64,000 bases of DNA from Vibrio algarum (GCF_028204155.1 NZ_JAQLOI010000001.1:434001-498000), one strand, 5' to 3'; positions 1 to 8,928 are shown, numbered from the stretch's first letter. The notes: a model not told the origin generated them from the letters alone. Numbers and translations: made by a program.

Positions 1-1284
1 GCTGCTCGTGCTCGTGATGCTGCGCGTAAAGCCCGTGAAATGACTCGCCGTAAAGGTGCACTAGATTTAGCCGGTCTACCGGGTAAACTAGCGGATTGCC
101 AAGAAAAAGATCCCGCTCTTTCCGAACTTTATATTGTGGAAGGGGACTCTGCTGGCGGTTCAGCCAAGCAGGGGCGTAATCGTAAGAATCAAGCAATTCT
201 ACCGTTAAAAGGTAAAATCCTTAACGTAGAAAAAGCACGTTTTGATAAAATGCTTTCATCGCAAGAAGTGGCAACGCTAATTACAGCGCTTGGTTGTGGT
301 ATTGGCCGTGACGAATATAACCCAGATAAACTGCGTTATCACAACATCATCATCATGACCGATGCCGATGTGGATGGTTCTCACATCCGTACGCTTCTTC
401 TGACGTTCTTCTATCGCCAAATGCCCGAGCTTATCGAGCGTGGCTATATTTATATTGCTCAGCCACCACTTTATAAAGTGAAAAAAGGTAAGCAAGAGCA
501 GTACATTAAAGATGAAGATGCAATGGATCAATATCAAGTATCACTTGCACTTGATAATGCTGAATTACATGTAAATCCAAATGCACCAACTATTGCTGGT
601 GAAGCTTTGGAACAACTTGTTCAACAGTACAATAAAGGCATGAAGCTAGTGGATCGTATGACTCGCCGCTATCCTCATTCTCTTGTACATGAGCTGGTTT
701 ATGTTCCTCGTTTAACGGTAGAAATGTGCCAAGATGCTACAGAAGTTGAAGCATGGGGTAAACGCTTAATCGAGCAGCTAAAAGCGAAAGAAACGGGTGC
801 TAGCCAATACAGCCTTGAAGTTGAAAGACATGAAGAACTGAATGTTTCCTTAGCAAAAATTGTTATTCGTACTCATGGTGTTACACACGAATACGTTATT
901 GGTTTAGACCTACTAGCAACGAAAGAGTATGGTAAGTTAGCTTCTTTGTCAGAGTCTCTAGAAGGACTAATAGAAGAAGGTGCTTACATTAAACGTGGCG
1001 AACGTACACTAGAAGTAGACAGCTTTGCTGAAGCACTAGAATGGCTGAAGAAAGAATCTCGTCGTGGTTTGAGCTTACAACGTTACAAAGGTCTCGGTGA
1101 GATGAACCCTGATCAACTTTGGGAAACCACGATGGATCCTGAAACTCGTCGTATGATGCAAGTGAAAATTGAAGATGCAGTTGGTGCGGATCAATTATTT
1201 ACGACCTTAATGGGTGATCAAGTTGAGCCTCGTCGTAACTTTATCGAAGACAATGCGCTTAAAGTAGCAAACTTAGACGTTTAG
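1..1284 (+). CDS. gyrB: DNA gyrase subunit B, C-terminal part (5' truncated by window)
   Basis: GyrB is the ATPase/TOPRIM subunit of DNA gyrase, which introduces negative supercoils. The reading frame is open from base 1, so the gene starts outside the window. About 427 codons are present out of the usual ~800; the N-terminal ATPase and part of the transducer domain are missing. The TOPRIM domain is visible: VEGDSAGG holds the catalytic Glu (codon at 139-141) and DADVDGSHIR the Mg-binding aspartates. A ~170-residue insert follows, then the conserved tail QRYKGLGEMNP...TTMDPETRRM and LFTTLMGDQVEPRR. Near-identity to enteric GyrB in these blocks makes the call secure. It lies next to ibpA, as in Vibrio chromosome 1 near the replication origin, and is closed by a terminator about 50 bases downstream. 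Confidence 0.98.
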   Translation, partial: AARARDAARKAREMTRRKGALDLAGLPGKLADCQEKDPALSELYIVEGDSAGGSAKQGRNRKNQAILPLKGKILNVEKARFDKMLSSQEVATLITALGCGIGRDEYNPDKLRYHNIIIMTDADVDGSHIRTLLLTFFYRQMPELIERGYIYIAQPPLYKVKKGKQEQYIKDEDAMDQYQVSLALDNAELHVNPNAPTIAGEALEQLVQQYNKGMKLVDRMTRRYPHSLVHELVYVPRLTVEMCQDATEVEAWGKRLIEQLKAKETGASQYSLEVERHEELNVSLAKIVIRTHGVTHEYVIGLDLLATKEYGKLASLSESLEGLIEEGAYIKRGERTLEVDSFAEALEWLKKESRRGLSLQRYKGLGEMNPDQLWETTMDPETRRMMQVKIEDAVGADQLFTTLMGDQVEPRRNFIEDNALKVANLDV

Positions 1285-1330
1285 TATTTTAACTTTATCT
1301 TTCAAAAGGTAATTGTTACTCGTGCTTCTG

Positions 1331-1358
1331 AAACACCGCTTTTTGCGGTGTTTTTTTT
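1331..1358 (+). terminator. Intrinsic terminator after gyrB
   Basis: A 7-bp stem ACACCGC/GCGGTGT (1333-1339 with 1345-1351) with a T5 loop runs into an uninterrupted T tract to 1358. It sits 48 bases after the gyrB stop and separates gyrB from the heat-shock promoter of ibpA. Confidence 0.9.
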
Positions 1359-1363
1359 ATTTG

Positions 1364-1393
1364 CCCTTGAAAGCCATTTTTTTGCTCCCATAT
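1364..1393 (+). promoter_or_regulatory. RpoH (sigma-32) heat-shock promoter of ibpA
   Basis: CCCTTGAAA (1364-1372) followed after 14 bases by CCCATAT (1387-1393) matches the sigma-32 pattern CTTGAAA-N13-17-CCCCATNT. It lies about 175 bases before the ibpA start, leaving a long 5' UTR that holds a predicted RNA thermometer. The motif match is seen; use by RpoH is inferred from the family of the downstream gene. Confidence 0.8.
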
Positions 1394-1466
1394 TTATTTA
1401 TGAAGAGATGCCAATGGGTCTCTGCACCGCTTGTCCATTTTGGAGAGCACACAATTTAACTTTGAA

Positions 1467-1567
1467 AATTAGATCAGCAAGTCCATCTGGAGTGTTAAAT
1501 CTAATTCCTTAACCACTTTTATAAAAAAGAGTGTTTAAGGCTATTGCTTAATTAAGAGGATAGAAAT
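1467..1567 (+). promoter_or_regulatory. ROSE-like RNA thermometer in the ibpA 5' UTR
   Basis: Three consecutive hairpins can be drawn by hand. AATTAGAT (1467-1474) pairs perfectly with ATCTAATT (1499-1506). CCTTAACCACT (1507-1517) pairs with AGTGTTTAAGG (1530-1540) with one mismatch. CTATTGCTT (1541-1549) pairs with GAGGATAG (1556-1563), bulging one G and closing a 6-base loop. The last hairpin buries the Shine-Dalgarno GAGGA and contains UUGCU, the anti-SD motif of ROSE elements, with its characteristic unpaired G. ROSE-type thermometers are known upstream of ibpA-class genes; melting on heat shock is inferred. Confidence 0.8.
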
Positions 1568-2005
1568 ATGAGAACTGTAGACTTCGCACCACTTTACCGC
1601 AACGCTATTGGCTTTGATCGTTTGTTTGATTTAATGGAAGCTGGCGCAACCAAAAACTCTTCTAACGGTTACCCACCGTATAATATCGAACAACAAGATG
1701 AAAATAAGTACCGTATTACTATGGCAGTCGCGGGATTTTCTGATGAGCAACTAGACATTACTCAAAAAGAAAATATGCTTATTGTACGCGGTGAACGCAA
1801 AGCTGAAGAAGAGAAAAAGTACGTATATCAGGGTATTGCTGAGCGCGACTTCGAGCGTAAATTCCAATTAGCTGATTATGTGAAAGTCGTCGGCGCAGTA
1901 ATGGAAAATGGGTTACTCCATGTAGATTTAGAGCGTGAAATCCCAGAAGCAATGAAACCACGAAAAATTGCTATTAATGGTAGAAATCTTATAAGCGGCG
2001 AGTAA
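1568..2005 (+). CDS. ibpA: Small heat-shock protein IbpA (Hsp20 family)
   Basis: An ATP-independent cytosolic chaperone that binds unfolding proteins and holds them for DnaK/ClpB. At 145 residues it has the usual IbpA length. The N-terminal MRTVDFAPLYRNAIGFDRLF is typical of IbpA. The alpha-crystallin domain covers about residues 36-125, with the hallmark VAGFSDEQLDI and the late beta-strand motif ENGLLHVDLER. The ATG follows GAGGATAG at proper spacing, and that SD is sequestered in the predicted thermometer. Expression is therefore expected to be controlled twice, by RpoH at transcription and by RNA melting at translation. It stands alone between two terminators; no ibpB is adjacent. Confidence 0.96.
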   Translation: MRTVDFAPLYRNAIGFDRLFDLMEAGATKNSSNGYPPYNIEQQDENKYRITMAVAGFSDEQLDITQKENMLIVRGERKAEEEKKYVYQGIAERDFERKFQLADYVKVVGAVMENGLLHVDLEREIPEAMKPRKIAINGRNLISGE

Positions 2006-2033
2006 TTTCGCGCTCATAAGGTTAAATAGATGA

Positions 2034-2059
2034 AGAGCGCTATCAAAGCGCTCTTTTTA
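2034..2059. terminator. Intrinsic terminator after ibpA
   Basis: AGAGCGC (2034-2040) and GCGCTCT (2048-2054) form a 7-bp stem with a 7-base loop, followed by a T-rich run. The stem lies between convergent ibpA and gntR. The T tract favours the ibpA direction. Confidence 0.85.
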
Positions 2060-2083
2060 GATCTCTATATTGAAACGGTAAAA

Positions 2084-3091
2084 CTAAAGGCTTTCACCCA
2101 AAAATATTTCGGTTTGTAGCTCGATAACACGCTCAGTAATGGGCTCATTTGGGTTTAGTATTCTTTTTAATAACTGATCTGCTGCTATTTTCCCCATTTC
2201 TTCTCTCGGTGTTATTACTGTCGCGAGTGTGGGAGATACAACTGACGCAATGTTATGACCATGAAATCCAACAATGGACATATCTTCAGGTACCTTGATA
2301 CCTTGTCTAAGACATTCAAATAGAGCACCTATTGCTAAGTCGTCATTGGTACAGTATATGCCATCCAATTGAGGATTTTTTTCTTTCGCTAAGCGAAATA
2401 GTTCAGAACCAACCGAATATGATGATGCCTGTTTAGTACTAATAACGAGAGGTGATAATCCAGCACCTTCAATGGTTTGTTCAAAACCCTTAATCTTTTG
2501 CTTTGTACGCACGTCCATTCTTGCAGCAAGATAAGCGATATTTGTTCTATCTTTAGATAGCATTAATTTCGTTATTGCTACACTGGCAGCGTAATTATCA
2601 AACCCAACGGCCTGTTGTAGAGGAGGGGAGGCAGAATCCATTATTTCCACTACAGGGACACCTGTTGCTTTCAGCATTCTTTTAGAGCGTTCAGTATGAA
2701 AACTTTCAGAAAGAATGATGCCATCGACATTGTATGAAAGAAGCGTTTCTATACGCTTTTCTTCAATCTCTTTACTATACCCGTAATGAGCTAACATAGC
2801 CTGGTAACCAAGAGGTTCAATAACTGTTTCTATGCCTCTTAATACTTCGTCAAACACTTGGTTAGTCAATGATGGGAGCAATACACCGATGGAGTAACTC
2901 TTTGCTTTGGATAGTATATCTGGTGCTCTATTTGGTACATAACCCAATTCTTCAACAGCCTTCGCTATTTTTTCGCCGACCACTGCTGATACTTTCTCGG
3001 GATCACGTAAATAACGGCTTACCGTCATTTTGGTAACACCAACTTGGTCTGCAATGTTTTGTAGTGTTGGGCGTTGTTTTTTCGCAGTCAT
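2084..3091 (-). CDS. gntR: Gluconate operon repressor GntR (LacI family)
   Basis: A LacI-type repressor that releases its operators when gluconate binds. The 335 residues match enteric GntR in length. Residues ~8-55 form the HTH and hinge (TLQNIADQVGVTKMTVSRYL, then LGYVPNRAPDILS); ~60-335 is the periplasmic-binding-like effector domain. Blocks such as GVLLPSLTNQVFDEVLRGIE, MLAHYGY and YCTNDDLAIGA closely follow E. coli GntR, more so than other LacI members. It is the distal gene of a leftward cluster with edd, gntK and a TRAP transporter. Two GntR-type operators lie upstream of dctP at 8797-8833, so it very likely controls the whole cluster. Confidence 0.93.
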   Translation of the reverse strand: MTAKKQRPTLQNIADQVGVTKMTVSRYLRDPEKVSAVVGEKIAKAVEELGYVPNRAPDILSKAKSYSIGVLLPSLTNQVFDEVLRGIETVIEPLGYQAMLAHYGYSKEIEEKRIETLLSYNVDGIILSESFHTERSKRMLKATGVPVVEIMDSASPPLQQAVGFDNYAASVAITKLMLSKDRTNIAYLAARMDVRTKQKIKGFEQTIEGAGLSPLVISTKQASSYSVGSELFRLAKEKNPQLDGIYCTNDDLAIGALFECLRQGIKVPEDMSIVGFHGHNIASVVSPTLATVITPREEMGKIAADQLLKRILNPNEPITERVIELQTEIFLGESL

Positions 3092-3211
3092 ATATTAACT
3101 AAGTGATCTCTCAGGTTTTTGTATCAGATCGGGTATGCCTATTTGGAATCAATAATATGCCATTCCTATAAGTAAGTTAATCATAAAGGAGAAAAAGCTT
3201 ATTTTAATATT

Positions 3212-3395
3212 GGTTAGATGCGACCTCGAGCGCGTCTTTAGTGAGTTTTGCTATTGATCTAATAGCTTCTAATGCCACATTGGTTCTTAATGTGACTTCA
3301 AATATTCTTATTCCGCCGTCAAATAGAGTTTTTTGCTAGTGGAACGGCATCTTCTAGTTAATTTATTACCATTACAGGCACTGTGGGGAAACAGA
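3212..3395 (-). pseudogene. eda: eda (KDPG aldolase) N-terminal remnant
   Basis: Between edd and gntR the minus strand still encodes an Eda-like N terminus in two frames. The first reads PTVPVMVIN-stop-LEDAVPLAK (about 3395-3330). After a frameshift comes DGGIRIFEVTLRTNVALEAI, then RSIAKLTKDALEV. These align with the start of 2-dehydro-3-deoxy-phosphogluconate aldolase (VPVIVVKKLEHAVPMAK, VLNVTLRTECAVDAIRAIA). About 60 of ~210 codons survive, with one in-frame stop, a frameshift and loss of the catalytic two thirds. A functional aldolase for the Edd product must be encoded elsewhere if the pathway works. Confidence 0.85.
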
Positions 3396-3435
3396 AAATA
3401 CTTCTTTTGGTGAAATTTACAAGTTCATGTTTTCC

Positions 3436-5238
3436 TTAATAAAAAATGCTTGCGCCTTCTTCAGCGCTGGAGATGTTTTGTCTGTACAAATTAAACAACT
3501 CTCTGCCACTACCAAATAATTCGTGTTCGTTATCAAAAGGTTCTGGAACCCGATGGTTAATATCGGCAAGTACGTTGACGAGACCGGTTTGTCCATTGAT
3601 TTCTACTAAGTCACCATTCACTAGTTTAGAAATTAGACCTCCTCTTTTCGCTTCAGGTGTTATGTGAATGACGGCGGGTACCTTGCCTGACGCTCCAGAA
3701 AGGCGACCATCTGTGAGCAATGCTACTTTTAAGCCTCGTTTCATAAGATTACCCATTATTGGCATTAACTTATGCAGCTCTGGCATTCCATTTGCGGCTG
3801 GACCATTATTTCTAACAACAATGACGGTATCTTCTTTAAATAACCCCTGTTGATAGGCCTTTACTACATCATGTTGTGAGTTAAACACGGTTGCTGGGGC
3901 TGTAATTATTTGATCGGTAAAGTCCACCGCACTTACTTTCATAATTCCACGACCTAAATTACCCGATAAGACCTTTAGTCCACCTTGTGTACTAAAGCTA
4001 GTAGAATGAGAAGCTATAATTTTTTCATCTTTACTAAGAGAAGATTTAGAGAAACAAAGCTGGTTATCGCTATCCAAATACGGGGAGGTTAAGTAGTCCA
4101 ACATAGATCCGTAAACAGGGTTAGCGTCCATGAAAATCAGATCTCTTTGATTCAAAATATTCATTAAACAAGGGACCCCTCCGGCTTGATGGAAGGCATT
4201 AATATCAGCATTGCCATTGGGGTACATATTAACGAGAAGTGGCACTACTTGAGAAAGAGTATTGATGTCGTCCCATGTAACTATCCAACCTGCTGCGCGT
4301 GCAGTAGCGACTAGATGAATGGTGTGGTTTGTGCTGCCTCCTGATGCAAGCAATGCAACTAACCCATTTACAACGGATTTTTCGTCGACTACTTTTGCCA
4401 ATGCTTTTTTACCGTATTGAATAGTGCTAGAGGTGGCAATATGAGTTGAAATTTTTTCGGTTAGTTTATCTCTTAGTGGCGACTCTGGAGGAACGAATGC
4501 AGAGCCTGGAAGCATCAATCCCATAGCCTCCATTACGAGTTGGTTTGTATTTGCTGTACCATAAAAAGTGCAGGTCCCGGACGAATGGTAGGCTTTGCAT
4601 TCCATATCTTGTAGTGCGGTTTTATCTAGCTCTCCCGCAACGAATTTTTGTCTTGTGGATACTTTTTCCGAATTGCTAACTCCCGTAGGCATAGGGCCTG
4701 TTGGTACAAAAGCACAAGGTAAATGCCCAAAAGCTAAAGCACCGATGAGCTGTCCGGGGGCTATTTTGTCACACACACCAAGTAAAAGCGTACCATCAAA
4801 AGTATTGTGGCTTAAAGAAATAGCGGTGGATTGTGCTATGAGATCTCTAGAAAAAAGAGATAACTCCATCCCATCATTTCCTTGAGTAATACCGTCACAC
4901 ATCGCGGGAACACCACCAGCAACTTGCGCCGTATTTCCTAGCAAAGATAATGATTTTTTAATTATGTTGGGATATTCCAAATAGGGAGTGTGAGCACTCA
5001 CCATATCGTTATAAGACGTTACGATTGCTAAATTTACCTTTGTAAAATCTAGAATAGAGTGCTTTTCTTCATTGGTAGAAGCTGCAACAGTGTGAGCTAA
5101 ATTTCCACACGCTAACTTTCCTCGTATTTTCCCTTTTTTTGCCTGATTTTCTATCGTGTAAAGGTAGCGTGATCTTGTTTCAAAACTACGTTTTTTAATG
5201 TTTTGTTTTACTTCAAAAATTACAGAGTTAATCGTCAT
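3436..5238 (-). CDS. edd: 6-phosphogluconate dehydratase (Entner-Doudoroff)
   Basis: Edd converts 6-phosphogluconate to 2-keto-3-deoxy-6-phosphogluconate in the cytosol, using an Fe-S cluster. The 600 residues match the family length (E. coli 603). Family hallmarks run throughout: LACGNLAH, TSYNDMVSAHTPY, GGVPAMCDGITQG, LGVCDKIAPG, SGTCTFYGTANTNQ, ASGGSTNHT, LTDGRLSGASGKVP. The cluster-binding cysteines are expected in CDG, CDK and GTCTF. SGTCTFYGTANTNQ and the closing AEEGA tail favour Edd over the related IlvD. It is 46 bases downstream of gntK on the same strand. The usual partner eda survives only as a remnant immediately downstream. Confidence 0.95.
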   Translation of the reverse strand: MTINSVIFEVKQNIKKRSFETRSRYLYTIENQAKKGKIRGKLACGNLAHTVAASTNEEKHSILDFTKVNLAIVTSYNDMVSAHTPYLEYPNIIKKSLSLLGNTAQVAGGVPAMCDGITQGNDGMELSLFSRDLIAQSTAISLSHNTFDGTLLLGVCDKIAPGQLIGALAFGHLPCAFVPTGPMPTGVSNSEKVSTRQKFVAGELDKTALQDMECKAYHSSGTCTFYGTANTNQLVMEAMGLMLPGSAFVPPESPLRDKLTEKISTHIATSSTIQYGKKALAKVVDEKSVVNGLVALLASGGSTNHTIHLVATARAAGWIVTWDDINTLSQVVPLLVNMYPNGNADINAFHQAGGVPCLMNILNQRDLIFMDANPVYGSMLDYLTSPYLDSDNQLCFSKSSLSKDEKIIASHSTSFSTQGGLKVLSGNLGRGIMKVSAVDFTDQIITAPATVFNSQHDVVKAYQQGLFKEDTVIVVRNNGPAANGMPELHKLMPIMGNLMKRGLKVALLTDGRLSGASGKVPAVIHITPEAKRGGLISKLVNGDLVEINGQTGLVNVLADINHRVPEPFDNEHELFGSGRELFNLYRQNISSAEEGASIFY

Positions 5239-5284
5239 TATTTTTTACCAAAGATGCAATAACTAACAAGTATGTCGTGGAAAT

Positions 5285-5773
5285 TTACTGAGCAATATTT
5301 GTTAGAATCTGCTCAATAATTTCCTCTGGTGTTTTATCTATATCTACATGCATAGCTTCTAATCTGTTAGGCTCAATTAATGTATTGAACTGACTTTCTA
5401 GCATTGCAGAGCCTTTAAAATAGTGACCTTGCCGCATTTTATGTCGTTGCCATATGGTGTCGAATTTCCCTTTTAAATAGATGAACTGTAACTGTGGGCA
5501 GTTTTTCCTCAAGATGTCTCGATATTCAGGTTTTAAAGCAGAACAAGCGACCACTAATGCTGGTTCGTTTACTATGATGGAATTTAAAGTTTCTAACCAA
5601 GATTGGCGATCATCATCGGTTAAAGGGATGCCATTTAGCATTTTTTCAACGTTTATTTGGGGGTGGAAGTCATCACCATCATAAAAGGCAATACCTAGCT
5701 TAGTCGCGAGCGCCTCTCCTATAGAGGATTTACCGCAGCCAGAAACTCCCATTACTACATATTTTTTTGTCAT
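5285..5773 (-). CDS. gntK: Gluconokinase
   Basis: GntK phosphorylates imported gluconate to 6-phosphogluconate, the substrate of the neighbouring Edd. The 162-residue protein is a P-loop kinase of the GntK/GntV type. Walker A is GVSGCGKS (residues 9-16), followed by the family motif YDGDDFHP (~31-38), PLTDDDRQSWL and ACSALKPEYRD. HYFKGSAMLESQF corresponds to the lid/substrate region. It begins 33 bases after the end of the TRAP large subunit and precedes edd, giving a contiguous uptake-phosphorylation-dehydration operon. Confidence 0.95.
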   Translation of the reverse strand: MTKKYVVMGVSGCGKSSIGEALATKLGIAFYDGDDFHPQINVEKMLNGIPLTDDDRQSWLETLNSIIVNEPALVVACSALKPEYRDILRKNCPQLQFIYLKGKFDTIWQRHKMRQGHYFKGSAMLESQFNTLIEPNRLEAMHVDIDKTPEEIIEQILTNIAQ

Positions 5774-5806
5774 AATGCTTACTCAAATATTGGGTTTGGT
5801 GGTGAT

Positions 5807-7127
5807 TTATTGCCACCAAAGTGCGAGTTGTGGGAATGCAATCACTAGGCATAAAACGGTAATCTGCAAGGCGATAAAGGGTAGTAAAGCTGTAAATATT
5901 TCACCCAGGCTAATATCTTTTGGTGCTACAGACTTTAAGTAGAATGCAGCCGGACCAAATGGGGGAGATAGGAAGGCTACTTGCATATTTAGGCAGAAAA
6001 CCACACCAAACCAGACTGGATCCATATCGAGTCCAATAATAATTGGCACAAATATAGGCATGGTGAGTAGTGCTACGCCTACCCAATCCAAGAACATGCC
6101 AAGCACGAATAATATGACCATCATAATGATTAGTGTGGCCATCGCATCACCACCACTGAGCGTTAGAATGGTTTGTTCTACGAAGTCGATACCACCCATT
6201 AGGTTATATACACCAACGAGCGCCGATGCACCGATACCAATCCACATGATCATTCCACAAGTGCGCATAGTGGCAATAGCAGATTCTTTTAGCATGGATG
6301 CGTTTAGTTCACCTCGAATTGCAGCGCTGACAGCGATGCCAACAACACCTAGTGCTGATGCTTCTGTCACCGATGCGACACCGGTATAGATACTGCCTAG
6401 TACGGTGGCAACGGATAGTAATGGAAAAAAGTGCTTTAAAGTAACTTGGTTTGTTTTTCGCGTCTTCTGCTAACTCAGCTTCGGTTGGTAATGGCGCTAG
6501 AGCAGGGTTTAGTTTGCATCGTATAAGTACGTATGCAACGTAAAACATAGCAAGGATAAAAGCGGGTAAGAATGCAGCTTTAAACAAGTCACCAATAGAA
6601 ACTGAGGCTGATAGCCCGTAAATAATAAGAACGATACTAGGAGGTAACATGGTACCTAACGCACCACCAGCACAGGTCGTTCCTATCGCTAGTTTTCTGT
6701 CATAGCCTAGTCTGAGCATTTGTGGCAGAGCGAGAATACCGAGTAGTACCGTTTCACCACCGATAACCCCTGACATTGAGGCAAGAATAACGGCCACAAC
6801 TAAAGTTTGTACCGCGACACCACCACGCACTTTGCGTCCAACGCTTTTCATCGCATCAAATAAATCTTGAGCGATACCAGAACGGTCTAAAAGTGCGGCC
6901 ATGAGAACAAACATTGGAACCGCTAAAAATACGTATCCACTAACAAAACTAAATATTCGACTAGTGATAAGAGGTAAAGCGTCGACTCCAAACCAACCTA
7001 AGGTAAATACTAACGCAACTAAACCAGTGACAAATGCTAGCTGCATTCCTGTTAACAGCAACCCTATCATCAGTGCAAGCATCAAGAGACTGCCATAAGC
7101 GATGCCTATAGAAGATAAATCAAACAT
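5807..7127 (-). pseudogene. dctM: TRAP transporter large permease DctM, frameshifted
   Basis: DctM is the 12-helix Na+-driven translocation subunit of TRAP transporters. The N-terminal piece (7127 to about 6430) carries typical DctM sequence such as LAVPMFVLMAALLDRSGIA, GGVAVQTLVVAVILASMSG and GGALGTMLPPSIVLIIYG. The C-terminal piece (to 5807) begins with SVTEASALGVVG and ends QITVLCLVIAFPQL. They are in different frames; removing one base from the A6 run at 6425-6430 (plus strand) joins them as KALFPLLSVATVLGSIYTG. So the gene is intact except for one homopolymer base. The start overlaps the end of dctQ by 8 bases. Either a recent inactivation or a read error. Confidence 0.88.
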
Positions 7128-7682
7128 CTTTTTCTTTCCTCAAATCTTGAATTTCGCTGATAAGGTGTAAAACGAATTGTATAAACATTAAGCAAACCGT
7201 GAGAAGAATAATGCCTTTAAGTAATGCTGGAAAAGGAGGGTTCCAAGCTGTTCCCGAGGTTTCAAGGTGTACGTCACCCCAAGGCGTAAACCATGCACTT
7301 TCGACCATCTGATAAGCAGCAAAAACTAACAATCCAGAAAAAGAAGACCCGCCAAATGATGGAAAATGTTTAAGTAGTGGCGAGTTCTCTGAGAGACGAC
7401 GTCATAAATAAGAACTACTCGAACATGCTTATCTGTTGCTAATGCGTATATGCCGCCGATGGTGAAAAGAGTCCCACCTAGGAAGGAAGCTGTTTCATGC
7501 ACCCATATAGTAGGAGAATTAAAAATATAGCGACTGAGAACCTCATAAAATGAGATAGCAACGGTGAATACAAAAAATAGACTCAATAGTTCACTGGTTT
7601 TCGCAATGAGCTTATCCAGTTTATTTTTTGGCATCTCTTCTGGTGAAGAGGAGATAGGTTTTGCAAGTTTCATAACGACCAA
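7120..7682 (-). pseudogene. dctQ: TRAP transporter small permease DctQ, frameshifted
   Basis: DctQ is the 4-helix small membrane subunit that couples the binding protein to DctM. The first part (from 7682) has LFFVFTVAISFYEVLSRYIF and TIWVHETASFLGGTLFTIGG, typical of the family. The second part continues VFAAYQMVESAWFTPWGD and ends IQFVLHLISEIQDLRKEKDV. The frame breaks in the A5 run at 7338-7342 (plus strand); restoring one A gives GLLFSGLLVFAAYQ across the junction. This is the second one-base homopolymer break in the same transporter, with the opposite sign to that in dctM. The gene lies between dctP and dctM in the usual TRAP order. Confidence 0.85.
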
Positions 7683-7730
7683 TCCAAGGAAGGTAGGGAA
7701 GAGGAGATCCTCCTCCCTAAGGTAGACAAC

Positions 7731-8747
7731 TTATAGAAGCCCTGATTCTTTTAGGTAAGCGGTAATCGAGCTGTAAACTTTTTTCGCATTTGGAGATTGC
7801 TCTGAGTATTTTTCCCATTCACCCATTGCTATTTGACGGAATTTTTTACGCTCAGCCGCGGGCCAATCATGTATTGTGATATCTGGGTTAGCTTGGGCTT
7901 CTTTTACAGCAGCCTGATCGGCTATTCTAAGTTGCGTTGTGATATCTTGAGCAAAGTCACGTACTGAAACAGTCATTATTGCCTGTAAATCTGCTGGCAG
8001 TTTGTCCCATTTCTTTTGACTCATTGATATATCGATAGTTGGCAGTGAGTGGAAACCAGGTTGAACAGGGTGAGGTGCAATATCATTCATACCTGCTTTC
8101 TGATTTGTTGAGAATACAGTGTAGTCGGCCGCATCAATAACACCTTTACTTAACCCAGTAAAAACTTCAGAGCCAGGAAGGTTTACTGGTGAAGCGCCTG
8201 CGGCTGCAAATACTTGTTGAACTAGACCCTCAGGCGCACGAAGCTTCAGCCCTTTAAGATCTGCAACACCATCTATTGGTTTTTTAGAAACAAATGATTC
8301 AACCCCAGTCGTTGAGCCACCAATATATTTAATACCATATGGAGCGTAAAGTTCGGTCATGAGCTCATACCCACCACCATAGTTTATGTACTCAAGAAGT
8401 TGACGAGTATCTGACCAAGCACCAACCATGTTTCCGATAAGCCCAAAAGCGGGATCTTTACCAGAGAAATAACCTGTTGCAGTGATATGACCGTCTAATA
8501 CCCCCATTTTTATAGAGTCTAGAGTTTCAGTGTGTTTGACCACAGCACCGACAGGTAAAAGATCAATTTCTATTCTTCCACCAGACATTAGCGTAACGCG
8601 TTCGGTCCATTCTTTCTGTACTTGGAAGTTTTTATCTCCTGACGGGTCACTGGATTGGAATTTAAAATTAAAATCCGCAGCAAGTGCCGATGTTGATAAT
8701 AGAGCCGTTGTAACAGCCATCGTCAGGGTCTTTATTGTGTGTTTCAT
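7731..8747 (-). CDS. dctP: TRAP transporter substrate-binding protein DctP (probable gluconate)
   Basis: The periplasmic solute-binding subunit of a TRAP uptake system. The 338-residue protein starts with a clear signal peptide (hydrophobic core TMAVTTALLSTSALA, cleavage near residue 23). The mature part is DctP-like: hinge motif GVESFVSKKPIDGVADLKGL, then KLRAPEGLVQQVFAAAGASPV with the conserved Arg expected to bind a carboxylate, then SEVFTGLSKGVIDAADYTV. It is first in the operon dctPQM-gntK-edd, and tandem GntR operators lie 50-85 bases upstream. Gluconate as substrate is inferred from that context, not from the binding site itself. Confidence 0.92.
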   Translation of the reverse strand: MKHTIKTLTMAVTTALLSTSALAADFNFKFQSSDPSGDKNFQVQKEWTERVTLMSGGRIEIDLLPVGAVVKHTETLDSIKMGVLDGHITATGYFSGKDPAFGLIGNMVGAWSDTRQLLEYINYGGGYELMTELYAPYGIKYIGGSTTGVESFVSKKPIDGVADLKGLKLRAPEGLVQQVFAAAGASPVNLPGSEVFTGLSKGVIDAADYTVFSTNQKAGMNDIAPHPVQPGFHSLPTIDISMSQKKWDKLPADLQAIMTVSVRDFAQDITTQLRIADQAAVKEAQANPDITIHDWPAAERKKFRQIAMGEWEKYSEQSPNAKKVYSSITAYLKESGLL

Positions 8748-8796
8748 AGGGTAAGTCCTTTCATCAAATTAGGTGTTTCGGCACTATTAGTTTTAT

Positions 8797-8833
8797 ATGT
8801 TACCGGGAACACCATGAATGTTATCGGTAACAT
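8797..8833 (-). promoter_or_regulatory. Tandem GntR operators upstream of dctP
   Basis: Two palindromes, ATGTTACCGGGAACAC (8797-8812) and ATGTTATCGGTAACAT (8818-8833), match the GntR operator pattern ATGTTA-CCGG-TAACAT. Their centres are 21 bp apart, two helical turns, so dimers would lie on one face. On the minus strand a TATAAT-like -10 is at 8846-8851, which would place both operators just downstream of the transcription start, a road-block position. The repressor gene itself closes the cluster. Confidence 0.85.
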
Positions 8834-8928
8834 TGGCGTAAATCTATTATATTGATCACGGTTTTGATTTTATTGTCTATTATGTGACCAATGTATGATA
8901 AGTAAGAGGAGATGAAAATTTAGATACA

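Noticed and set aside
8879..8900. Possible CRP site upstream of dctP
   Set aside because: Only the TGTGA half is good (ATTATGTGACC); the second half does not match, so I did not list it.
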